Below, piece after piece: positions 1 to 6,711 of a stretch of DNA of 12,216 bases (the stretch's first letter is position 1; the number at the start of each line of letters is the position of its first letter). The stretch is from the NCBI GenBank assembly GCA_023441105.1, contig JAEZQX010000009.1, positions 1 to 12,216 of the forward strand. The letters run 5' to 3'. The stretch comes from Pseudomonadota bacterium (GTDB lineage: Bacteria > Pseudomonadota > Gammaproteobacteria > Burkholderiales > Burkholderiaceae). The translations under genes and the position numbers were made by a program. The notes beneath the pieces were generated by a model. That model was not told the origin of the DNA and ran no database searches. It saw only the letters and a program-made list of their open reading frames with translations.

Positions 1-11
1 CCGACAAGTCA

Positions 12-127
12 TGCCTGACGACAATAGCGAAGTGGAACCACTCCTTCCCATCCCGAACAGGACCGTGAAACGCTTTAGCGCCGATGATAGTGGGCATTCG
101 TCCGTGAAAGTAGGACATCGTCAGGCA
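12..127 (+). rRNA. rrf: 5S ribosomal RNA
   Basis: This is a complete 5S rRNA of about 116 nt. The ends TGCCTGACGA (12-21) and TCGTCAGGCA (118-127) pair perfectly as the closing helix I. Between them are the conserved blocks CCTTCCCATCCCGAACAGG (near 43-61), GCGCCGATGATAGTG and GTGAAAGTAGG. The overall form resembles betaproteobacterial 5S genes. It would be the last gene of an rRNA operon, with 16S and 23S upstream of the window. The 11 bases before it are too few to show the 23S end. The exact ends are good to a base or two. Confidence 0.96.
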
Positions 128-139
128 AACCTAAGCCAG

Positions 140-167
140 AAGGCCACCCCTCGCGGGGTGGCCTTTT
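140..167 (+). terminator. Rho-independent terminator after the 5S rRNA
   Basis: A perfect 11-bp stem, AAGGCCACCCC (140-150) with GGGGTGGCCTT (155-165), closes on the TCGC loop (151-154) and runs into the T tract 164-167. It lies 13 nt after the 5S rRNA and is a classic end for an rRNA operon. It isolates the downstream transporter gene from rRNA transcription. Confidence 0.92.
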
Positions 168-233
168 GCATTACCGCTTCCTGATTGCCGCGCGCCTTGA
201 GCGAGGGCTGCTTCTTCTCGTGAGCTGCTTTTC

Positions 234-1148
234 TTGAACGCCGAAGCGCCTGCGCTGCGCGCGGCCCTGTGGATGTCGGGGTGGCTCGCACTGATGCTGA
301 TCATGCCGGTTGCCGGTCGCGAGGCGGCTCGCGACATCGACCTGATCCAGGTCATGGAGTTGCGCTCCATCATCGGTTTCTTCATGCTCTATCCGCTCAT
401 TCATCGCAGCGGCGGCCTGAGCGTGGTCAAGACCCGGCGGATCTGGCTGCATGTGGCGCGCAATTTCGTCCACTACCTGGCGCAGTACGGCTGGCTGCTG
501 GCGATCCTGCTCATTCCGCTGGCGCAGGTGGTGTCGATCGAGTTCACGATGCCGATCTGGACGGCGATCCTCGCGGTGACCTTTCTCGGCGAAAGGATGG
601 ACGTGTGGAAGAACATCGCCGTGGTGCTGGGTCTGGTGGGCGTGCTGATCATCGTGCGGCCCGGCGTCGGCGAAGTGAACGTCGGCCAGATGGTGGCGCT
701 GGCCACCGCCGTCGGCTTCGGTATCTCGATCACCATGGTCAAATCGCTGACGCGGACCGAGAGCGCGCTGGCGGTGCTGTTCTGGATGGTGGTGATCCAG
801 TCCGCCATCGGTTTGGTGCCGGCGATCGCCGTGTGGCGCTGGCCGTCGGCGGTCACCTGGGGCTGGGTCGTGCTCATCGCGTTCTGCGGAACGTTCTCCC
901 ATTACTGCATGACACGCGCGCTTCATTTCGCCGATGCCACGCTGGTCGTGCCGATGGATTTCCTGCGCGTGCCCCTCAGCGCGGTAGTCGGCTGGTTGGT
1001 CTATACCGAACGGATCGACCTGCTGACGGCGGCAGGCGCCGGCTTGATCCTGGCTGGCAACATGCTGAACCTGAAGAGCGGCGGGGCGAGGGCGAAGGCG
1101 GTCAAATCCATCGGGGCCGGCAAACCGGCCAACCCTGCTGGCAGGTGA
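234..1148 (+). CDS. DMT-superfamily (EamA) membrane transporter
   Basis: This 304-aa inner-membrane protein has the duplicated EamA fold of the drug/metabolite transporter superfamily, about ten hydrophobic helices in two halves (residues roughly 10-143 and 150-280). Supporting marks are FLGER near 117-121 and RPG at 142-144 closing the first half, and a proline-containing helix followed by YTERID (257-262) near the end of the second. The length is typical. The tail after about 280 is basic and Gly/Ala rich, as expected for a cytoplasmic end. The frame opens after a TGA at 198-200. The start is taken as TTG 234, because ATG 273 (residue 14) would fall inside the first helix; no good Shine-Dalgarno supports either. 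The substrate cannot be told. It lies between the rRNA terminator and the C1 operon and is probably independent of both. Confidence 0.87.
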   Translation: MNAEAPALRAALWMSGWLALMLIMPVAGREAARDIDLIQVMELRSIIGFFMLYPLIHRSGGLSVVKTRRIWLHVARNFVHYLAQYGWLLAILLIPLAQVVSIEFTMPIWTAILAVTFLGERMDVWKNIAVVLGLVGVLIIVRPGVGEVNVGQMVALATAVGFGISITMVKSLTRTESALAVLFWMVVIQSAIGLVPAIAVWRWPSAVTWGWVVLIAFCGTFSHYCMTRALHFADATLVVPMDFLRVPLSAVVGWLVYTERIDLLTAAGAGLILAGNMLNLKSGGARAKAVKSIGAGKPANPAGR

Positions 1149-1190
1149 TGCGGCCCGGTGATGGGACGCCAGGAGCCGGCCGCCCCACGG

Positions 1191-1229
1191 TCGGCGTCCG
1201 GGCCTGACCGCGGAATCGGCGCCCGGGCC
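1191..1229. repeat. 14-bp imperfect direct repeat upstream of the C1 operon
   Basis: TCGGCGTCCGGGCC (1191-1204) recurs as TCGGCGCCCGGGCC (1216-1229), with 13 of 14 bases identical and a 25-bp start-to-start distance. It lies in the 152-bp gap between the transporter and mptG, where the operon promoter should be. A 25-bp spacing is near two and a half helical turns. A regulator site is possible, but the region is very GC-rich and chance similarity is not excluded. Confidence 0.35.
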
Positions 1230-1235
1230 GGCGGC

Positions 1236-1250
1236 CGAGCCCGCGGCTCG
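1236..1250. other. Short GC-rich hairpin before mptG
   Basis: CGAGCC (1236-1241) and GGCTCG (1245-1250) form a perfect 6-bp stem with a 3-nt CGC loop. No T tract follows, so it is not a standard terminator. It may be a leader structure or a weak end for the transporter transcript. No convincing -35/-10 pair was found in 1149-1300. Confidence 0.3.
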
Positions 1251-1300
1251 CAGCAGCTATTGCGGTGCAAAAAGCGCGATCGGGTCCAGAATAGGAGACG

Positions 1301-2389
1301 ATGAGCGCCTTCGACGATGCCAGCAATCCCGACTCCGCGCTGCGTGCCGCACAGCCTGCTGCGGCGGTGTCGGTGACAGCACCGGCCCGCCTTCATCTGG
1401 GATTTCTCGATCCGAGCGGCACCCTCGGTCGCCGCTATGGCAGCCTCGGCATGATGATCGACGGCATGGCCACGCAGGTTCGTGTGGCGCAGGCCGAGGC
1501 TGATGATGTCGAAGCGACTCCCGGCGTCGGTCACGAGCTTCCCCGTCTGCGCCGGCTGGTCAGGCAGCTGAAGGGCGCCACCGGCCGGAAGGAACCACTG
1601 GCGGTGCGCATCAGCGAGGCTCTGCCGCCGCACGTCGGGCTCGGCTCCGGCACCCAGCTTGCCCTGGCACTGGGGCGGGCCTTCTCGGAGCTGCATGGCC
1701 TCGGCCTGTCGACGCCGGCCGTTGCGAGCCTGCTCGATCGTGGCGGGCGCTCCGGCATCGGCATCGCCGGCTTCGATCACGGCGGGGTGCTGGTGGACGG
1801 CGGGCCGCGAGCCGGTGCAATCGCGCCCCCGGTGCTGGCGCGCTTCGATTTTCCAACCGAGTGGCGAGTGATCCTGGTGCAGGACAAGGCGCGCAGCGGC
1901 CTGCATGGGGACAGCGAGAAGGAAGGCATCGCCCGCCTGCCGTTGTTCGAGCGGGCCCGGGCCGCGCACCTGTGCCACCTGGTCCTGATGCAGATCCTGC
2001 CGGCCCTCGCCGAAGCCGACTTCGCCCCGTTTGCCGCCGGGCTCAGCGAGCTGCAGGCAATCGTGGGCGAATACTTCGCCCCTGCCCAGGGTGGCATCTA
2101 CACCAGTCCGGCGGTGGCGCAACTGATGCGCTGGATCGCGGATCGCCATCCGGCCGGGATCGGCCAGAGCTCGTGGGGCCCGACCGCGTTCGCCATCCTG
2201 CCGTCCGAAGCCCAGGCGCAGGAGGTGCTGCGCGACGCGCGAGCGTCTGGAGCGATCGGCGAGCTGGTCGCGAGCATCGTAGCGGGCCGCAACCACGGGG
2301 CTGGGGTCGTCCGGCATCCGGTTGTTCCCGCGGTGGCGGCTGCACATGCCGCCCCCGGGGGCGGTAGACCTGCGGGTGCATCGGCATAG
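1301..2389 (+). CDS. mptG: beta-ribofuranosylaminobenzene 5'-phosphate (beta-RFAP) synthase
   Basis: The 362-aa protein belongs to the GHMP-kinase-like beta-RFAP synthase family. These enzymes condense 4-hydroxybenzoate or 4-aminobenzoate with PRPP, releasing CO2 and pyrophosphate; this is the first committed step to the arylamine part of H4MPT. RLHLGFLD (30-37) is the conserved N-terminal strand, and PPHVGLGSGTQLALALG (109-125) is the glycine-rich GHMP phosphate-binding loop. Later family-like segments are GRSGIGIAGFDHGG and the Gly/Ser-rich QSSWGPTAF near 288-296. AGGAG at 1293-1297 lies 3 nt before the ATG. In this sequence the gene opens the C1 operon and is followed 51 bp later by mtdB. 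The first 20-odd residues are poorly conserved in type, so a later start cannot be ruled out, but the Shine-Dalgarno favours this one. Confidence 0.93.
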   Translation: MSAFDDASNPDSALRAAQPAAAVSVTAPARLHLGFLDPSGTLGRRYGSLGMMIDGMATQVRVAQAEADDVEATPGVGHELPRLRRLVRQLKGATGRKEPLAVRISEALPPHVGLGSGTQLALALGRAFSELHGLGLSTPAVASLLDRGGRSGIGIAGFDHGGVLVDGGPRAGAIAPPVLARFDFPTEWRVILVQDKARSGLHGDSEKEGIARLPLFERARAAHLCHLVLMQILPALAEADFAPFAAGLSELQAIVGEYFAPAQGGIYTSPAVAQLMRWIADRHPAGIGQSSWGPTAFAILPSEAQAQEVLRDARASGAIGELVASIVAGRNHGAGVVRHPVVPAVAAAHAAPGGGRPAGASA

Positions 2390-2440
2390 CCCCGCCCGAG
2401 GACGCCCGAGTTTCACTCACACCGGCACAGGAGAGCAGCC

Positions 2441-3367
2441 ATGCAGGGTCAAGGCGTTGATCGCCCCACCATTCTTCACCTGTTCACTCCAGGCAAGCAG
2501 GTGAGTCCCTTCGACGTGAACATGGCCGTCGATGCCGGCTACCAGGTCGTGGTGCCGTATGCCGACGTCGACCTCGAGAATCTTGCCGCCCTGACGCAGG
2601 ACGCCATTTTCTCGCGCGGGCCCAAGGGGGTGCGCAAGACCGGGCTGTTTATCGGCGGTCGCGACGTGGTGATGGCGAATGACATGCTCGAGCTGGCCCG
2701 GAAGTCGATGTTCCCGCCATTCATGGTGTCGGTATTCGCGGATCCGAGCGGCTCCTATACGACGGCCGCGGCCATGGTCGCCTGCGTCGAGCGCGAGTTG
2801 CGCAAGGCGCACGGCGCGAGCCTCGATGGCAAGCAGGTGCTGGTGCTGGGCGGCACCGGCGCGGTCGGCCGGATCTGCGGCGTGATGTGCGCCCGCGCCG
2901 GCGCTGCCGTGCGCCTTTGCAGCCATTCGGACGAGAAGAGGGCGAAGGCCGCCTCCGATGCCATCAACCAGCGATTCGACGTCACAACCCGCGGCGTGCT
3001 GATCGATTCGTCGGCAGCGCTGCGGCGCGAGCTTGGAGATGCCGACGTCGTGCTGGCCACCGCCGCCGCCGGCGTGCAGGTGCTCGGGAAGGACGACCTG
3101 CCGGCGGCCGGTCGGATGCTGGTGGCGGCAGACGTGAATGCCGTGCCGCCTGCCGGGATCGCCGGCGTGGACGTCCAGCACGACGGCGTTCCGCTGGAGG
3201 GCACGAAGGCGGTCGGCATCGGTGCGCTTGCCGTCGGCAACGTCAAATACCAGGTGCAGCACCGCTTGTTCGTGAGGATGCTGGAAACAGCCAAGCCGGT
3301 ATTTCTCGGTTTCCCCGAGGCGCTGGAGATGGCGCGGGAACTGGTGACCGGCGGTTCCGCGAGCTGA
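2441..3367 (+). CDS. mtdB: NAD(P)-dependent methylene-H4MPT dehydrogenase
   Basis: The 308-aa cytoplasmic enzyme oxidises methylene-H4MPT to methenyl-H4MPT with reduction of NAD(P)+. It follows Fae and precedes Mch in the pathway. The N-terminal substrate domain holds FTPGKQVSPFDVNMAVDAGY (15-34) and TGLFIGGRD (67-75). DPSGSYTTAAAMVA (101-114) leads into the Rossmann domain, whose dinucleotide loop VLVLGGTGAVG spans 133-143. ADVNAVPP (about 231-238) and GIGALAVGNVKYQVQ (about 265-279) are typical of the MtdA/MtdB family. MtdB is preferred over MtdA because of the H4MPT gene context and the PFDVNMAVDAGYQ segment; cofactor preference cannot be read directly. AGGAG (2429-2433) precedes the ATG by 7 nt. 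The next gene starts 9 bp after the stop. Confidence 0.93.
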   Translation: MQGQGVDRPTILHLFTPGKQVSPFDVNMAVDAGYQVVVPYADVDLENLAALTQDAIFSRGPKGVRKTGLFIGGRDVVMANDMLELARKSMFPPFMVSVFADPSGSYTTAAAMVACVERELRKAHGASLDGKQVLVLGGTGAVGRICGVMCARAGAAVRLCSHSDEKRAKAASDAINQRFDVTTRGVLIDSSAALRRELGDADVVLATAAAGVQVLGKDDLPAAGRMLVAADVNAVPPAGIAGVDVQHDGVPLEGTKAVGIGALAVGNVKYQVQHRLFVRMLETAKPVFLGFPEALEMARELVTGGSAS

Positions 3368-3376
3368 GGCGGGCGG

Positions 3377-4633
3377 GTGCTGGCGCCGGTCGTGATCGTG
3401 GCGGCAACGTCGGCTCGGATGCTCGCGGAATCCGCGCGGCGCGGCGGGCTGAGGCCGGTCGCGTTCGACATCTTCGGCGACGTGGATACCCGGCGTGCCG
3501 CCCACTGGGTCGGCATCGGCAATCGCGGCGGCAGCCGGATCGACTCGCAACGCATGCATGCGGCAATGACCCGGCTGGCGCGGCATCCGCAGGTGCGCGG
3601 CTGGGTCGCCGGCGGCGGCTTCGAGGACCGGCTCGAGCTGTTGCGGGACTGTGCCCGCACGCTCACCCTCGTCGGCAACGAGCCGGCCGTAATCGCTGCG
3701 GCGAAGCAGCCGAGCGAGTTCTTCGGCATCCTCGATCGCCACGGTATCGCTCATCCCCGGACCTCTCTCGTTCCCCCGCAGGCGCCGGCTGGCTGGCTGG
3801 TCAAGCGAATCGGCGGGACCGGCGGCTGGCATGTGCGTCGGCTGTCGACGGCTGCGCGCGAGCGCGCGGATGCGGCGCCGCTGCCGGTGACGCCGGCGCA
3901 GGCAGCAATCCTCCTGGCGGCGGCTGGCGCCCCGCCGGCCGCTGCCCAACCGAACCCGCGCCATGCGCAGCGGGCAAGGCGCTCCGCGCCGATCTACTAC
4001 CAGCGCGAGGAGCCGGGCCTGCCGATGTCGGCGCTCTTCCTGGCCAATGGCCGGGACGCGATCCTGGTCGGCTACAACCGGCTTCTGACCGGTGGTGGCG
4101 CGGAGCGGCCCTTCGTTTTCCACGGCGCGGTCGGGCCGGTCGGCGTTCCCGCTGCGGCGGCAAAGGTCGTCCAGCATGCGATCGCCTCGCTCGCCCGGCA
4201 CTTCGAGCTGAAAGGGCTCAATAGCCTCGATTTCCTGCTCGACGGCGACCACGTCAGCGTGATCGAGGTGAACCCGCGCCCGTCGGCCACGATGGAGCTG
4301 CACGATCATCGCCTGCCTGGCGGGCTCTTCAACGCTCATCTCGCCGCCTGCAGCCAGCGCCTGCTGCCGCCCGTGCCCGCCTCGGCAGTCCCATGCCACG
4401 GCATGCAGGTCATCTACGCGCGGCGCCGCGTGACGATGACCCGCCGCGCCGGCCAGGGCCTGCAGGCACTCGGCTGGTGTCATGACATCGGACGCGAGGG
4501 CACGCGCAGCAGCCGCGGCGATCCGCTCTGCAGCATCTCGGCACGGGCGGAGTCGACGGCAGCGGTGATCGCGCTGCTGGCGCGCCGGGCGAGCGAAGTC
4601 GAACGCATCCATGGAGAAGAAAATGAGCGCTGA
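3377..4633 (+). CDS. ATP-grasp family ligase of the H4MPT gene cluster
   Basis: This 418-aa protein has an ATP-grasp arrangement. An N-terminal Rossmann-like part (residues 3-110, VVIVAATSARMLAESARRGG) is followed by a central lysine/glycine element WLVKRIGGTGGWHV (140-153) and the acidic metal-binding end LNSLDFLLDG (281-290) and IEVNPRPSATMEL (296-308). ATP-grasp enzymes join a carboxylate to an amine or thiol through an acyl-phosphate. Proteins of this kind recur in bacterial H4MPT clusters, and methanofuran synthesis in archaea uses an ATP-grasp tyramine-glutamate ligase (MfnD). A similar methylofuran role is therefore plausible but unproven. Residues about 160-206 form an Ala/Pro/Arg-rich, low-complexity stretch between the glycine-rich loop and YYQREEPG, and look like an insertion. 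The start is GTG 3377 behind GAGGCGG; the 3' end overlaps mch by 11 bp, indicating translational coupling. Confidence 0.85.
   Translation: MLAPVVIVAATSARMLAESARRGGLRPVAFDIFGDVDTRRAAHWVGIGNRGGSRIDSQRMHAAMTRLARHPQVRGWVAGGGFEDRLELLRDCARTLTLVGNEPAVIAAAKQPSEFFGILDRHGIAHPRTSLVPPQAPAGWLVKRIGGTGGWHVRRLSTAARERADAAPLPVTPAQAAILLAAAGAPPAAAQPNPRHAQRARRSAPIYYQREEPGLPMSALFLANGRDAILVGYNRLLTGGGAERPFVFHGAVGPVGVPAAAAKVVQHAIASLARHFELKGLNSLDFLLDGDHVSVIEVNPRPSATMELHDHRLPGGLFNAHLAACSQRLLPPVPASAVPCHGMQVIYARRRVTMTRRAGQGLQALGWCHDIGREGTRSSRGDPLCSISARAESTAAVIALLARRASEVERIHGEENER
4613..4619 (+). promoter_or_regulatory. Ribosome binding site deciding the mch start
   Basis: GGAGAAG at 4613-4619 lies inside the longer reading frame that begins at ATG 4611, and sits 6 nt (from its GGAG core) before ATG 4623. 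It therefore favours 4623 over 4611 as the mch start. Confidence 0.65.
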
Positions 4634-5657
4634 GGACACCGGATCGGCCGCGGCCAATGCTGCCGGTCTTGCCAACAATGCCTTGAGCGTCAATGCGCTG
4701 TGCCGGCCACTGGTGCAGAAGCTGGTCGCGGATGCGGCCCGACTGCGGATCGAGTCCCGTATCACGGACGAAGGGGTGCGTATCGTCGATGCCGGCATCG
4801 CCGTGCCCGGCAGCGTCGAGGCAGGGCTGGCCGTCGCGGAGATCTGCACCGCGGGGCTGGCGCGCTTCCACCTCCGCGCCGACGCGTCGAAGAGCGGTTG
4901 GCCGACCTGGATCGACGTCCATAGCGCCCAGCCGGTGCTGGCCTGCCTGGGCAGCCAGTACGCAGGCTGGAGCCTGTCGGCCAGCAAGGAGGAAACCGGG
5001 GGCAAGAAGTTTTTCGCGCTCGGATCCGGTCCCGCCCGCGCGCTTGCCGCACGGGAGGATCTCTTCGGCGATCTCGGCTATCGCGATCGCAGCGATACCG
5101 GTTGCCTGGTGATGGAGGTGGACCGGCCGCCGCCGCCGGCGGTGCTGCAGAAGATCCTGCGCGACTGCGGCCTGGCGGCGGAAGGCCTCACGGTGATCCT
5201 CACGCCGACCGCCAGCGCGGCCGGCACGACCCAGGTGGTGGCCCGGGTGCTGGAGGTTGCCCTGCACAAGGTCCACGTCCTCGGCTTTCCGCTGCAGGCC
5301 GTGATCTCGGGGAGCGGCACGGCGCCGCTGCCGGCGCCTGCCGCCGATTCCGGCGTGGCGATGGGCCGCACCAACGACGCCATCCTGTATGGCGGCCAGG
5401 TGCACCTGCTGGTGGACGGCAGCGACGACGACGTCCGCGACCTGGCGAAGCGGCTGCCGTCGGTCGATTCGCGGGATTATGGCCGCCCCTTTGCGGACGT
5501 CTTCCGCGACTACGAATACGACTTCTACAAGATCGATCCGGAGTTGTTCGCACCCGCCGAGGTGTTCGTCAGCAGCCGCACCACCGGCGCCACCTGGCAC
5601 GCCGGCAGGACCGATCTCGACCTGCTGATGCGGCAGTGGTCGCGGTCGGCCGCTTGA
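4623..5657 (+). CDS. mch: Methenyl-H4MPT cyclohydrolase
   Basis: The 344-aa cytoplasmic enzyme hydrolyses methenyl-H4MPT to formyl-H4MPT, the step after MtdB. Hallmark Mch segments are PVLACLGSQYAGW (104-116), FFALGSGPARAL (130-141), GTTQVVARVLEVALHK (201-216) and GRTNDAILYGG (248-258), followed by FYKIDPELFAPAE near the C-terminus. These closely match remembered Methylobacterium Mch. Length is at the upper end for the family, with an Ala/Asn-rich N-terminal extension of about 20 residues. An in-frame ATG at 4611 would add four residues but lacks a Shine-Dalgarno. The gene overlaps the upstream ATP-grasp gene by 11 bp and is followed 13 bp later by the RimK-type gene, so it is in mid-operon. 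No key segment appears to be missing. Confidence 0.96.
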   Translation: MSAEDTGSAAANAAGLANNALSVNALCRPLVQKLVADAARLRIESRITDEGVRIVDAGIAVPGSVEAGLAVAEICTAGLARFHLRADASKSGWPTWIDVHSAQPVLACLGSQYAGWSLSASKEETGGKKFFALGSGPARALAAREDLFGDLGYRDRSDTGCLVMEVDRPPPPAVLQKILRDCGLAAEGLTVILTPTASAAGTTQVVARVLEVALHKVHVLGFPLQAVISGSGTAPLPAPAADSGVAMGRTNDAILYGGQVHLLVDGSDDDVRDLAKRLPSVDSRDYGRPFADVFRDYEYDFYKIDPELFAPAEVFVSSRTTGATWHAGRTDLDLLMRQWSRSAA

Positions 5658-5670
5658 GTCGGCACGGCCG

Positions 5671-6639
5671 ATGAGCAACTCCGCAGCTTCACCCGGCAAC
5701 GGCAGCGACGCGCGGCCGGCGGCGGGGCTGGCCGTCGCGATCATGACCGACGAGACCGGCTGGCACACGGCGCGGCTGCGAGCAGCGCTGCGCGCCCGGG
5801 GCTGCACCGGCCGCTGTGTCGACCTGGCCGACTGCCGCTTCGAAACCACCTGGTCGCCACACGGGCTGGTCATCCCGGGCTTTGGCCGTGGCCTGCCGGA
5901 TGCGGTGATCGTGCGCGGCATTGCCGGCGGCAGCTTCGAGCAGGTCACCTTGCGACTCGGGATCCTGCATGCGCTGCGCGAATGCGGCGTGCCGGTCTAC
6001 AACGACGCGCGGGCGATCGAACGCAGCGTCGACAAGTCGATGACCGCCTTCCTGCTGCATCGTGCAGGCATCGCGACACCCGCCACCTGGACGATGGAAT
6101 CCCCGGCCCACGCCCGGCGCCGGCTGATGCGCGAATCTGCTGCCGCCCGGGAGGTGGTGATGAAGCCCCTTTTCGGCTCCCAGGGCAAGGGGCTGCAAAG
6201 GCTCAGCGGCGCGCCGCTGCCCGAGCTGGCGGACTTCGGCGACGTGGCGCACCTGCAGCGTTTCGTCCCGCCGCGAGATGGCGCCGGCTGCGACTGGCGC
6301 CTGCTGGTGGTGGGCGGCAGACTGTGTGCCGCGATGCGTCGCCAGGGCAGGGGCTGGATCCACAATGCGGCGCAGGGTGCCCGCTGCTTCGGCGCGACGG
6401 CACCGGATTCCTATGAGCGCCTGGCGGTGCGGGCCGCCGCGGCGCTCGGCCTCGACTATGCCGGGGTGGACCTGATCCCGTCGGACGAGGCAGCCGATGG
6501 GGCGCTGGTGCTCGAGGTCAACGGCGTTGCCGCCTGGCACAAGCTGCAGCGCGCCACCGGCATCGACGTCGCGGCGCTGCTGGTCGACGACCTGTTGTCG
6601 CGCAAGCTGCCGCAGTCAGCCGCCGACAAGGCCGCCTGA
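5671..6639 (+). CDS. RimK-type ATP-grasp ligase, possibly a glutamate ligase
   Basis: This 322-aa protein resembles RimK and the archaeal cofactor glutamate ligases MptN/CofF. NDARAIERSVDKSMTAFLL (111-129) is the pre-grasp segment, VVMKPLFGSQGKGLQ (162-176) the ATP-binding glycine loop, DWRLLVVGG (208-216) and RRQGRGWIHNAAQG (223-236) the middle of the grasp fold, and AGVDLI and LEVNGVAAWH (281-290) the metal-binding end. Such enzymes add amino acids, often glutamate, to a carboxylate. Methylofuran from Methylobacterium is reported to carry a long glutamate chain, so glutamylation of that cofactor is an attractive inference; modification of H4MPT is the alternative. The ATG start is 13 bp after mch, with no strong Shine-Dalgarno, suggesting coupling. 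Residues 1-18 are low-complexity, so the true start may be slightly later. Confidence 0.85.
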   Translation: MSNSAASPGNGSDARPAAGLAVAIMTDETGWHTARLRAALRARGCTGRCVDLADCRFETTWSPHGLVIPGFGRGLPDAVIVRGIAGGSFEQVTLRLGILHALRECGVPVYNDARAIERSVDKSMTAFLLHRAGIATPATWTMESPAHARRRLMRESAAAREVVMKPLFGSQGKGLQRLSGAPLPELADFGDVAHLQRFVPPRDGAGCDWRLLVVGGRLCAAMRRQGRGWIHNAAQGARCFGATAPDSYERLAVRAAAALGLDYAGVDLIPSDEAADGALVLEVNGVAAWHKLQRATGIDVAALLVDDLLSRKLPQSAADKAA

Positions 6640-6705
6640 GGGAGTGCCGCATGACCGGCCGCGCCGCATGACTTCCCGTGCCGCATGACCTTCCGCGCCG
6701 CTTGA
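6638..6705 (+). promoter_or_regulatory. Candidate translational relay of three six-codon ORFs
   Basis: GAGGGAG (6638-6644) is a good Shine-Dalgarno 6 nt before ATG 6651. From there three mini-ORFs read M-T-G-R-A-A-stop (6651-6671), M-T-S-R-A-A-stop (6668-6688) and M-T-F-R-A-A-stop (6685-6705). Each TGA overlaps the next start as ATGA, and the last overlaps TTG 6702, the likely start of the CitG-like protein. Because 17 is not a multiple of 3, each ORF shifts frame; three units (51 bp) bring the frame back. Termination-reinitiation along this chain is an inference. Confidence 0.5.
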
Positions 6706-6711
6706 CCGACC
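6644..6711 (+). repeat. Four tandem 17-bp degenerate repeats with overlapping stop/start codons
   Basis: Four contiguous 17-bp units with no spacer fill the gap before the CitG-like gene: GTGCCGCATGACCGGCC (6644-6660), GCGCCGCATGACTTCCC (6661-6677), GTGCCGCATGACCTTCC (6678-6694) and GCGCCGCTTGACCGACC (6695-6711). The consensus is GYGCCGCATGACCKNCC. Units differ at few positions, so they look like old tandem duplications of one segment. Each carries ATGA, or TTGA in the last unit. The array starts 4 nt after the stop of the RimK-type gene. Confidence 0.9.

Noticed and set aside
1001..2416. 471-codon minus-strand frame over mptG
   Set aside because: It is antisense to a clearly recognisable beta-RFAP synthase and its product is low-complexity; it is a shadow.
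2417..5005. 862-codon open frame on the minus strand
   Set aside because: It lies antisense to mtdB, the ATP-grasp gene and mch, is rich in Arg/His/Ala/Asp, and shows no family pattern. Long antisense frames are normal in GC-rich coding DNA.
6644..6711. The 17-bp units as a CRISPR array
   Set aside because: The units abut without spacers, are too short for CRISPR repeats, and align with start/stop codons instead.
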